6,729 nucleotides of DNA from Chloroflexota bacterium (lineage in GTDB: Bacteria > Chloroflexota > Dehalococcoidia > Lucifugimonadales > Australimonadaceae), in NCBI GenBank assembly GCA_028875085.1, contig JAPPFU010000122.1, forward strand, positions 1 through 6,729. The letters are read 5' to 3'. Position numbers and translations under genes: made by a program. This document shows positions 1 through 5,827 of the stretch, one piece after another (within the stretch, counting starts at the first letter, position 1; each line of letters begins with the position of its first letter). The notes under the pieces were generated by a model. That model did not search any database and was not told the origin of the DNA. It saw nothing but the letters and a program-made list of their open reading frames with translations.

Positions 1-2
1 TC

Positions 3-722
3 ATCGAAGAGATATCCCAAGACCTCTCCGGCAACCTCGAACGCATCCGCACCCACGGCAACCGCGCCAACCGCATCGTCCAAGACATGCTCGCCATGGG
101 GCGCGGCGGCGGCGCCCACCGCCAACTCACCGACATCAATTACCTCCTTGACGAGCACGCCAGGCTCGCCTACCACAGCGCCCGAGCGACCGACAACGAA
201 TTCCAACTCGACCTCAAGGAGGACTTCGACCAGGCCGTCGGCGAGATCGAAGTCGTCACGCAAGACATCGGCCGTGTCTTCCTCAACATCGTCACCAACG
301 CCTGCTACGCCACCAACGAGAAGCGCCGCGAACTCGTCGAGAGCGGCAACGGCGCTTCCTACATGCCCACCGTATGGCTCACCACCAAGCGCGACGACGG
401 CCACGTCCAGATCCAGATAAAAGACAACGGCAAGGGCATCCCCCCTGACGTGGTCGATAAGATCTTCAACCCCTTCTTCACCACCAAGCCGACCGACCAA
501 GGGACGGGACTCGGCCTCTCCATCTGCAACGACATCGTACGCCAGCACGGCGGCGCAATCGAGGTCAGCACGGAGCCGGGCGAATTCACCGAGATGGCCA
601 TCACCCTTCCACTCGAAGCCCCGCCCGACGCCCCGGCGGCGCCGGAGACCGACGGCAACGAGGCCGCAGCTGTAGCCGCGCAGTCCTCCCCCGCCGACCC
701 CGATCCCGACTCTGACGACTAG
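3..722 (+). CDS. Sensor histidine kinase, C-terminal part (5' end outside window)
   Basis: A two-component histidine kinase that should autophosphorylate a His and pass the phosphate to a response regulator. The reading frame is open from the left edge, so the N-terminal sensor part and the phospho-acceptor His are missing. Visible order: the second DHp helix (IRTHGNRANRIVQDML, about 48-95), an N box with the Mg-binding Asn in LNIVTNACYATNEK (about 279-320), the G1 box DNGKGIP (423-443), the F box FNPFFTTKP (about 465-491) and the G2 box GTGLGLS (501-521). All ATP-binding boxes look intact, so the catalytic domain should be active. The HGxRAxxIVxxML pattern resembles kinases often fused to large sensory or adenylate cyclase-type regions. 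After the last GHKL strand (ITLPLE) comes a tail of about 33 residues rich in Pro, Ala and Asp ending in DPDPDSDD. It is convergent with the next gene. An ATG at 87 lies inside the DHp domain and is not the true start. Confidence 0.93.
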   Translation: MEEISQDLSGNLERIRTHGNRANRIVQDMLAMGRGGGAHRQLTDINYLLDEHARLAYHSARATDNEFQLDLKEDFDQAVGEIEVVTQDIGRVFLNIVTNACYATNEKRRELVESGNGASYMPTVWLTTKRDDGHVQIQIKDNGKGIPPDVVDKIFNPFFTTKPTDQGTGLGLSICNDIVRQHGGAIEVSTEPGEFTEMAITLPLEAPPDAPAAPETDGNEAAAVAAQSSPADPDPDSDD

Positions 723-805
723 CCCGCGGCTTCCACCACCCGTCGTTCCCGTCTATGGAGACCGCTGCGTTGCCGGGACATCCCACGCGGCCTTGTCCAC
801 AATAC

Positions 806-826
806 GGACAGATTTCAAACCTGTCC
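806..826. repeat. Inverted repeat between convergent kinase and DUF502 genes
   Basis: GGACAG (806-811) and CTGTCC (821-826) form a perfect 6-bp stem with a 9-base loop. A third copy of the half-site, TGTCC at 794-798, can pair with the same 806-810 arm (7-base loop), so two exclusive hairpins are possible. It sits in the 132-bp gap between the stop codons of two converging genes, where a bidirectional terminator is expected. There is no T run on either side, so it is not a canonical intrinsic terminator. The rest of 723-854 shows no gene. Confidence 0.35.
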
Positions 827-854
827 CTGCAGCTCGGCGCGCGGCAGTGGTCCC

Positions 855-1562
855 CTATTCCTCAGCTGTGAAGCGACCGAGCAACTCTCTGTGGCGGGCC
901 TCTTCTCCAGGCACCCTGGCCAACGAGAACTCGCTGGGCGTGACGATGCCTCCGGAGAAGACCAGCTTCATCGCCATGTCCACGGTCAGGTCTGTCTCCA
1001 GCACGTCGTCCTCCACCACCAGCGCCATGTTCCCCGAGGTTGGGTTCGGGATAGTGGGGATGTAGACCAGCACGAGCGTGTCTTGCGTGCGCGGGTCGCG
1101 CACCCGCGCCGTCACGAACCCCAGCGCCGCCATCCCCTCGCGCGGCCACTCCACGAACACCACCCGCGTGAAGCGGTACTGCGAGGTCATCGACGCCATC
1201 GCCTGCTGCGTAACGTTGAAGACCACCTTCACGATGGGGATCGAGCCGAACAACGCCCCCTTCCAGCTCGACACCTTCCTTCCCCACCTCGTCGAGACCA
1301 GCAGCCCCACCAGGTAGAACGCCACCACCATCACGATGAGGCCGGAGCCCCAGAAGTCGAGGCTCGTGCCCGAGATGAACGGCAACCCGCGCACCAGGCC
1401 GTCCGCGTAGCCCGCCAGCAGCGCTATGACAAACGCCGTCGCGAGCAGCGGCATCAGATCCATCAGCCCGTCCAGCATCCGGCGCTGCACGTGCTGCTCA
1501 ATCCTCGATAGGATGCTCGGCTTCTTCTCCGCCTTTGTTCCAGAGTTGCTTTCGCTACTCAT
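855..1562 (-). CDS. DUF502 family two-helix membrane protein
   Basis: A 235-residue membrane protein of the DUF502 family (related to plant LIKE-COV proteins), whose biochemical role is unknown. A basic N-terminus (AEKKPSILSRIEQHVQRR) precedes two hydrophobic helices at about residues 31-55 and 70-90. The soluble part holds the family hallmarks: SIPIVKVVFNVTQQ (107-120), FVEWPREGMAALGFV (136-150), IPTIPNPTSG (168-177) and LVFSGGI (200-206). The stop is TAG at 855-857. I prefer the ATG at 1562 over the GTG at 1568 because the GGAGG of the upstream GGAGGAGGGG lies about 10 bases from the ATG, whereas it crowds the GTG. It lies on the same strand as the downstream-located permease gene but is separated from it by more than 430 bp, so it is probably transcribed alone. 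Family assignment is secure; function is not known. Confidence 0.92.
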   Translation of the reverse strand: MSSESNSGTKAEKKPSILSRIEQHVQRRMLDGLMDLMPLLATAFVIALLAGYADGLVRGLPFISGTSLDFWGSGLIVMVVAFYLVGLLVSTRWGRKVSSWKGALFGSIPIVKVVFNVTQQAMASMTSQYRFTRVVFVEWPREGMAALGFVTARVRDPRTQDTLVLVYIPTIPNPTSGNMALVVEDDVLETDLTVDMAMKLVFSGGIVTPSEFSLARVPGEEARHRELLGRFTAEE

Positions 1563-1577
1563 AGCCACCCCTCCTCC

Positions 1578-1595
1578 GCCCTCTCGCTAGAGGGC
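1578..1595 (-). promoter_or_regulatory. Leader hairpin upstream of the DUF502 start
   Basis: GCCCTCT (1578-1584) and AGAGGGC (1589-1595) form a perfect 7-bp stem with a CGCT tetraloop, 16 bases upstream of the chosen ATG and next to the Shine-Dalgarno. Competing pairings exist: CTCGC (1583-1587) with GCGAG (1594-1598), and CGCTAG (1585-1590) with CTAGCG (1606-1611). A separate near-palindrome, CCCAGCGGCTGGG, lies at 1624-1636. If the transcript starts upstream of these, they would fold in the 5' untranslated region close to the ribosome site. Role not demonstrated. Confidence 0.4.
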
Positions 1596-1650
1596 GAGTC
1601 CCCGGCTAGCGCCAATCCGCAAACCCAGCGGCTGGGCGCTTCCTCCCCCA

Positions 1651-1681
1651 ACAATACCCCATCGGCAACCTTCGCGCACAA
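1651..1681 (-). promoter_or_regulatory. Weak candidate promoter for the DUF502 gene
   Basis: Read on the minus strand, TTGTGC (1676-1681) and TATTGT (1651-1656) stand 19 bp apart, about 90 bp before the DUF502 start. Both hexamers are imperfect and the spacing is long. It is the best sigma-70-like candidate I found in this intergenic region. Confidence 0.2.
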
Positions 1682-1703
1682 GCACCCGCCGAGCATACAG
1701 CCA

Positions 1704-1728
1704 TTCCCTCTCGTTCGTCCTGAGGGAA
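1704..1728. repeat. Inverted repeat TTCCCTC / GAGGGAA
   Basis: A perfect 7-bp stem (1704-1710 with 1722-1728) encloses an 11-base loop. The loop and right arm read CGTTCGTCCTGAGGGAAC, which resembles one half of a CGTTCGTCCTGAGC-type palindrome that I recall as a common dispersed intergenic repeat in environmental bacterial genomes. The matching AGGACGAAC arm is absent here, so at most this is a decayed copy. No T run follows, so a terminator role is doubtful. Confidence 0.3.
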
Positions 1729-1765
1729 CTCGACCCGGCTCGTCCGCGTCCTCTCATGGCCTCTT

Positions 1766-1948
1766 CTATCCCATGGAGCCTGAGCGCTGTCTAGATTCGT
1801 TGGCGCACAATCCGGCCTTGAGTTCGGCGCTCATTCTCGCGAGCGGCCTGGTGAGCCCTCTGGCGCAGAGAGTGATGCGCAGAACGCTGTGTCTATTTGT
1901 ACACAGCAGTTTGTGTGCTTTCCCGATCCGGTCTTCCCTCACGATCAA
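1766..1948 (-). CDS. Doubtful small ORF downstream of permease gene
   Basis: A 60-residue reading frame opens with TTG at 1946-1948, preceded by a perfect AGGAGG six bases upstream, and starts 48 bp after the stop of the permease gene on the same strand. The predicted peptide is basic, with four Cys and no recognisable domain. Its third codon positions are about 70% G/C by my count, lower than expected for a real gene in this genome. An overlapping 64-codon frame on the plus strand (1773-1967) lacks a Shine-Dalgarno. The good ribosome site is the only argument in favour; the AGGAGG is also one arm of a small hairpin and may be coincidence. Confidence 0.2.
   Translation of the reverse strand: MIVREDRIGKAHKLLCTNRHSVLRITLCARGLTRPLARMSAELKAGLCANESRQRSGSMG
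1858..1907. repeat. Hairpin cluster in the permease/DUF502 intergenic region
   Basis: Two perfect short hairpins lie close together: CTCTG-GCG-CAGAG (1858-1870) and GCTGTGT-8 bases-ACACAGC (1886-1907, 7-bp stem). A further CGCTC/GAGCG pair is at 1828-1845 and AGGAG-CGC-CTCCT at 1948-1960. They sit 40-170 bp downstream of the permease stop on the minus strand and could form its structured 3' end. None has the U tract of an intrinsic terminator. Local base composition is more A/T-rich than the flanking genes. I see no tRNA or known small RNA here. Confidence 0.35.
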
Positions 1949-1996
1949 GGAGCGCCTCCTCCCTTAAGCCACTGCGCTATTGCTGGGGGCTCCGCC

Positions 1997-3751
1997 CTAC
2001 TTCCCGTCCGCCTCGATGCGCACGGTGATAATCTCGGTGTCCTGGTACTGCTGGTGCTGCACGGACGAGGCGAAGCTGCGGAGCAGGCGCAGCGATGTGG
2101 CATGCTCCATCGGGTCCTCCTCCACGTGCTCCTGCATCTGGCGCAGGCGGTCTTCGAGGTTCTCCTCGTTCGCGCCACCGATGAACTCCAGTTCGGCGGC
2201 CTGGCCGTCCACCAACGCCAACACCACCAGGCGGCGCTGGTTCTCTTCGTCTTCGCCGTCGTCCACAATGTCCGCCGTCAGGTCGAGCGGCGCTAAGGTG
2301 AGCAGCGTCTCCTCCGCGGCCGCCTCGAGGCGCGACACCATCTGCGGCCCCCAGCCCTTGCGCGCCGCGAACTTGGCGACGAAGGCGTTGAGGTCGGGGA
2401 GCGAGTCCACGTGCAGCGGCGCTTGGAACCGCATGCGGCGCGGGCTGGTGACCTCCAGGAACAGGATCATCACGATGACGGTGATGCCGCCGGTAGTAAC
2501 GCCGCTCTTGAGCAACGCGCCCCAAACGTGGCCCAGGTTAGGCAGCGCGAACAGGCCGAATTGGAAGGCGGCGGCGATCCAATAGGAGATGCCAGCCACC
2601 GTCAGCTTCTGGCGGTCGCGCTCCGACTGAATCACCGTCCGCGCCCCCTCCACGAACAGCGTGCCCGTAACCAAAATCAGGTAGCCCGTCATCACCGGGC
2701 CCGGGATCGTGCTCAACAGCCCCGACGCCTTGGGAACAAACGCCAAGATGATGAACACCCCCGCTATGCAGTAGCCCACCCGCCGCGACGCCATCCCCGT
2801 CGCCTGGATGAAGGGTGCGCCGCCGGAGTTGACGATGATCGGCACGGCTCCCCCCGCTCCCGCCATCAGGTTCGCCGCCGCCGCCCCGGAGAGCGAGCCT
2901 TGCACCTCGCGAAAGTCGATCGCCCGCTGCTCCCGCCACGCCGCGCGTTGCTGCGTGATCGATTCCCCATTCACCTGAATCGAGATGATGATGCCGAGGA
3001 ACAGGAACGCCGGCAGCAGCGTCCAGAAGTCAATGCTGAAGTCCAACCCAAGCCCCGGCCAGAAGGACGGCAGCCCAACCCACCCCGTGCGCGTAACCAG
3101 GCTTGCGTCGTAGATGCCCAGCAGCGCCGCCACCACGCATCCCACCGCGATGCCGATCACCGGCGCCCACAGCCGCAGCACGGGCGACCCTCGCAGCACT
3201 AGCGCCGCCACCACCACCAGCGTCGCTAGAGCCGTCAGCGGCGCTGCCGTCGGCTCTTCCATGGACGCCTCGTTCAGCAGCCCGAACACGACGGACGCCA
3301 GGGTGATGGAGAGGATCATCAACACTGTGCCGCCGACCACCGGAGTAACGATGCGGCGGAGGAGGAAGAGCCACTTGGAGATGGCGACCTGGAACACGCC
3401 CGTTACCAAGATCAAGGTGGTGAGCGTGGCCGGGCCTCCGTCCACCAACGCGCTGATGCAGAAGGGAATGGCGAAGGGCGCCGTGGTCATCGGCAGCACT
3501 GCGCCCGCGCCCACGAACCCCAACCGCCGCACCTGGATCAGCGTCGCAATCCCCACCACCAGCAGCGAGGCGAACACCATCCACAACAGGTAGGCCTCGT
3601 CCTGCCCCGCCGCTTTGGCGACGACGACCGGGGTTATCAGCAGCGTGGCCGAGGCGATGAGGCCGAACTGCAGCCCGAAGCCAAGCGAGACCAGAAACGG
3701 CGGGTTCTCGTGCGCCTCGTAACGTGGGTTGGCCGATCCCGATGCCGCCAC
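1997..3751 (-). CDS. NCS2-type permease fused to degenerate GHKL (RsbW-like) domain
   Basis: A 584-residue inner-membrane protein. Residues about 18-435 match the NCS2 nucleobase:cation symporter fold (UraA/UapA, 14 helices): RRIVTPVVGGTVL (132-144), RLWAPVIGIAVG (193-204), TGMASRRVG (318-326) and FVEGARTV (366-373). Key carrier residues differ: the helix-8 Glu (UraA E241) aligns with Q259, and the helix-10 [QE]-N-x-G motif aligns with G310-G311-A-P, keeping only its final T-G. Residues about 450-584 resemble an RsbW-type ATPase: an EAAAEETLLTL helix (476-486) like the EE-LTN box but with Thr for the catalytic Asn, no DxGxG, and a closing LRLLRSFASSV (554-564) helix plus strand. The start is GTG, with GAGG five bases upstream; its N-terminus aligns with the divergent paralogue. 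Nucleobase transport cannot be assumed; a transporter or transport-like receptor with a cytoplasmic regulatory tail is inferred. Confidence 0.88.
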   Translation of the reverse strand: MAASGSANPRYEAHENPPFLVSLGFGLQFGLIASATLLITPVVVAKAAGQDEAYLLWMVFASLLVVGIATLIQVRRLGFVGAGAVLPMTTAPFAIPFCISALVDGGPATLTTLILVTGVFQVAISKWLFLLRRIVTPVVGGTVLMILSITLASVVFGLLNEASMEEPTAAPLTALATLVVVAALVLRGSPVLRLWAPVIGIAVGCVVAALLGIYDASLVTRTGWVGLPSFWPGLGLDFSIDFWTLLPAFLFLGIIISIQVNGESITQQRAAWREQRAIDFREVQGSLSGAAAANLMAGAGGAVPIIVNSGGAPFIQATGMASRRVGYCIAGVFIILAFVPKASGLLSTIPGPVMTGYLILVTGTLFVEGARTVIQSERDRQKLTVAGISYWIAAAFQFGLFALPNLGHVWGALLKSGVTTGGITVIVMILFLEVTSPRRMRFQAPLHVDSLPDLNAFVAKFAARKGWGPQMVSRLEAAAEETLLTLAPLDLTADIVDDGEDEENQRRLVVLALVDGQAAELEFIGGANEENLEDRLRQMQEHVEEDPMEHATSLRLLRSFASSVQHQQYQDTEIITVRIEADGK

Positions 3752-3795
3752 TCTTGCCTCGCGCCTCCATCTGCCGGTCTGCCCGGCACAGCGCC

Positions 3796-3823
3796 ATTAT
3801 CCCAACCCAGCGGCGGCGGTCAA
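3796..3823 (-). promoter_or_regulatory. Extended -10 sigma-70 promoter for the minus-strand permease
   Basis: On the minus strand TTGACC (3818-3823) is followed after 16 bp by GATAAT (3796-3801). The -10 is preceded by TGG, giving an extended -10 (TGn). Each hexamer differs from consensus at one base. Transcription would begin near 3789, leaving a leader of about 38 bases before the GTG at 3751. This is the strongest promoter-like signal in the window. Confidence 0.6.
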
Positions 3824-3839
3824 CCGCGCGGCGGCGCGG
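3824..3839. promoter_or_regulatory. GC-only inverted repeat abutting the -35, possible operator
   Basis: CCGCGC (3824-3829) and GCGCGG (3834-3839) form a perfect 6-bp stem with a GGCG loop, directly adjacent to the -35 box of the minus-strand promoter and inside the region shared by the two divergent permease genes. Its placement suits an activator or repressor site. In G/C-rich DNA such a repeat can also arise by chance. Confidence 0.3.
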
Positions 3840-3912
3840 CAATGAGCGCCGTATGCATCAGTACGCAGGGTAGACTTCCTCGACCACGGCTCATGGTTCC
3901 CTCGGGGCGCCC

Positions 3913-3941
3913 TTTCCCTCAGGCGCCGCCTTGGCTATCTT
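3913..3941 (+). promoter_or_regulatory. Weak candidate promoter for the plus-strand permease
   Basis: TATCTT (3936-3941) is a fair -10 with the expected distance to the TTG start at 3968. The hexamer 17 bp upstream, TTTCCC (3913-3918), is a poor -35, so this promoter would need an activator or another sigma factor. No better plus-strand candidate is visible in 3752-3967. Confidence 0.22.
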
Positions 3942-3954
3942 TGATGGTGAACAC

Positions 3955-3960
3955 GGAGGG
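3955..3960 (+). promoter_or_regulatory. Ribosome binding site that fixes a TTG start
   Basis: GGAGGG ends seven bases before TTG at 3968. The in-frame ATG at 3944 and the GTG at 3947 have no Shine-Dalgarno, and the frame upstream to 3710 encodes an Arg/Pro-rich stretch typical of non-coding DNA. Starting at TTG also gives an N-terminus (MAANEQILYEPDERCP) that lines up with the paralogue. Confidence 0.75.
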
Positions 3961-3967
3961 AGCAGCG

Positions 3968-5698
3968 TTGGCAGCGAACGAACAGATCCTCTACGAGCCG
4001 GACGAGCGTTGTCCCCTCTCGGTCTCATTGGCCGTCGGCATGCAGGGCGCCGTCTTCCTGGTGATAGCAACGACGTTGCTGGTATCAATCACCTTGGGCG
4101 GGAACAGTCATGGCGAGAAGTATCTGACCTGGGCAGTCTTCACCGCCCTCATCATCAACGGGGCGGCTACGGCGCTGCAGGCGGGCAGCTTCTGGCGGTT
4201 CGGGGCCGGGCACGTCTTCTTCACCTGCACGATGGCCGGCTATCTGCCGGTCACCAGGCTTGCGCTGGCGCAAGGGGGGCCTGCCTTGATGGCGAGCCTC
4301 GTCATCGTTTCCTCTCTGGTGCAGTTTCTGCTGTCCGCGTGGCTGCCCTTGCTGCGCCGCATCATCACGCCGGTGGTCTCCGGCACCGTCCTGCTGCTGG
4401 TGGCAGTCATGACCATACCCATCGCCTTCGACCGGGTAGCCGACGTTTCTGAGGATGCTCCTCCGGGGGCAGAGCTGCTGATCATCGGGGCGGTGCTGGC
4501 CGTCATCGTTCCCCTCGGGCTGCTGGCCGGCGGAAGATTGCGGCTGTGGTCTCCCATCCTCGGGATCGCGGCGGGCTGTGCGGTCGCTGCCGGCCTGGGG
4601 ATCTACGATATACAGGGCGCCATCGACGCCCCCTGGATCGGCGTTCCGACGGGAGGATGGCCGGGCATAGACCTGACGCCGGGCGCGGAGTTCTGGGCAG
4701 TCCTTCCCTTGTTCCTAGTGGTCTCCCTCGTCCACGCCCTCAAGGTCGTTGGCGGCGGCATCGCGATGCAGCGGGTCTCCTGGCGCGAGGAGCGGGTAAC
4801 GGACTTCCGGCGTGTGCAGGGCGGAGTCAATGCCGTGGGAGCCGGCACGCTGGTGAGTGGCATCGCAGGAACGCCTCCACCTGCAGTCCAGGAGGCCAAC
4901 AGCGTGTCCTTCGTCACCCTGACCGGCGTCGCTGCGCGGCGCGTCGGGTACGCCGTCGGCGCCATCATGATAGGACTCGCCTTCCTGCCAAAGGTGGCCG
5001 CCTTTCTCCTGGCGGTCCCCAGCCCCGTCATGGGGATATACCTGATGACGATTATGGGGATGCTCTTCGTGGAAGGTGCAAGGACCGTCCTCCAGGAGGG
5101 TCTCGACTACCGCAAGTCCATCGTGGTGGCGATATCGTTCTCCCTTGGAGTCGGCTTCCAGAGCCAGGACCTCTTCTCCGAAGTGGCGGGAGATGTATGG
5201 AGTGCACTGCTGGGCAACGGGCTGGCCGCCGGAACCCTCGTCGCCGTCGTCATGACCGCAGTCATGAACCTGACCAGCCCGCGGAGCATGCGCTTGGAAG
5301 CCGAACTGGACATCTCCGCGCTGCCGCGAATCAACGGCTTCCTACAGCGGGTCGCAGAGCGGGCGGGTTGGGGAGAATCTTCCGCCGACCGGCTGCGATT
5401 CGTCGGCGAGGAAGTGCTGTCCAGCCTGCTCCACGAAGGAGCAAGCGAGGATGAGAGCAGAACACAGCGCCTCTCGGTCATCGCCCGTCCCTCCGCCCGG
5501 GCGGTAGAGTTGGAATTCCTGTCGTCCCTGGCGGATGAGAACCTCGAAGACCGGCTGGCCTACATGGGCGAGTTGACCGAGGTCCCGCAGGAGCATGAGA
5601 TTTCCTACCGTCTGCTGCGCCATTACGCTTCCTCGGTGCGGCACCGGAAATACCATGGCCTGGACATCGTCACAGTGCACGTAGAGGGGTCGCGCTAG
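3968..5698 (+). CDS. Second NCS2-type permease fused to degenerate GHKL domain (divergent paralogue)
   Basis: A 576-residue inner-membrane protein, a full-length paralogue of the divergent neighbour. Shared blocks include RRIITPVVSGTVL (130-142), RLWSPILGIAAGC (192-204), GIYD, SWREERVTDFRRVQG (271-285), MLFVEGARTVLQ (365-376), LTSPRSMRLEAEL (435-447) and ENLEDRL (524-530). The NCS2 fold spans about residues 17-435. The helix-8 proton/substrate Glu of UraA aligns with K259, and the helix-10 motif reads N-S-V-S-x4-T-G (311-320), so the [QE]-N pair and Gly are lost. The C-terminal domain (about 450-576) keeps the acidic pair of an RsbW-like N box (RLRFVGEEVLSSLLH, 475-489), but Ser replaces Asn and there is no glycine-rich G1 or G2 box. 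A closing RLLRHYASSV helix and IVTVHVEG strand fit the GHKL fold. A Lys inside the membrane core suggests altered coupling or a non-transport role. Confidence 0.87.
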   Translation: MAANEQILYEPDERCPLSVSLAVGMQGAVFLVIATTLLVSITLGGNSHGEKYLTWAVFTALIINGAATALQAGSFWRFGAGHVFFTCTMAGYLPVTRLALAQGGPALMASLVIVSSLVQFLLSAWLPLLRRIITPVVSGTVLLLVAVMTIPIAFDRVADVSEDAPPGAELLIIGAVLAVIVPLGLLAGGRLRLWSPILGIAAGCAVAAGLGIYDIQGAIDAPWIGVPTGGWPGIDLTPGAEFWAVLPLFLVVSLVHALKVVGGGIAMQRVSWREERVTDFRRVQGGVNAVGAGTLVSGIAGTPPPAVQEANSVSFVTLTGVAARRVGYAVGAIMIGLAFLPKVAAFLLAVPSPVMGIYLMTIMGMLFVEGARTVLQEGLDYRKSIVVAISFSLGVGFQSQDLFSEVAGDVWSALLGNGLAAGTLVAVVMTAVMNLTSPRSMRLEAELDISALPRINGFLQRVAERAGWGESSADRLRFVGEEVLSSLLHEGASEDESRTQRLSVIARPSARAVELEFLSSLADENLEDRLAYMGELTEVPQEHEISYRLLRHYASSVRHRKYHGLDIVTVHVEGSR

Positions 5699-5749
5699 TC
5701 GGCGAGCCGCGCATCAGACAGGGCGACTGCGGCGGCATAGGTCGATGGC

Positions 5750-5778
5750 TTGACCGCGGACGGACAGGCGCATAGACT
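5750..5778 (+). promoter_or_regulatory. Sigma-70-like promoter for the DUF1330 gene
   Basis: TTGACC (5750-5755) and TAGACT (5773-5778) are exactly 17 bp apart: five of six and four of six consensus matches. Transcription would start near 5785, giving a leader of about 43 bases. This suggests that the small gene is transcribed independently of the permease gene that ends at 5698. No clear terminator was found between them. Confidence 0.45.
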
Positions 5779-5827
5779 TCCTTGCCGTCGGGTCTCCCGC
5801 AAGAACGATGGCGTGAGGAGGATGACG

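Noticed and set aside
891..1511. Long plus-strand frame antisense to the DUF502 gene
   Set aside because: Its His/Arg-rich low-complexity translation is a shadow of the G/C-rich codon pattern of the well-supported minus-strand gene.
1987..1997. GGGC-TCC-GCCC hairpin at the permease stop as a terminator
   Set aside because: Only a 4-bp stem, overlaps the stop codon, and no T run follows on the minus strand.
2411..3202. Plus-strand frame of 263 codons antisense to the minus-strand permease
   Set aside because: His/Arg-rich shadow with no recognisable motif and no ribosome site.
3710..3967. N-terminal extension of the plus-strand permease from an ATG at 3710
   Set aside because: The extra 86 residues are Arg/Pro-rich, overlap the start of the divergent gene, lack a ribosome site, and have no counterpart in the paralogue; TTG at 3968 has GGAGGG at ideal spacing.
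4546..5454. Frame of 302 codons inside the plus-strand permease in another phase
   Set aside because: Arg/Gly/Pro-rich translation with no domain; the overlapping permease frame is clearly conserved with its paralogue.
3871..5782. Shared 10-mer TAGACTTCCT at 3871-3880 and 5773-5782, upstream of the plus-strand permease and DUF1330 genes
   Set aside because: In a window this size repeated 10-mers are expected by chance, and only the 5773 copy has a -35 box at proper distance.
5699..5827. Terminator after the plus-strand permease
   Set aside because: Only weak pairings (GGTC/GACC at 5740-5755, GCCGC/GCGGC at 5706-5733) without a T run; not reported as a feature.
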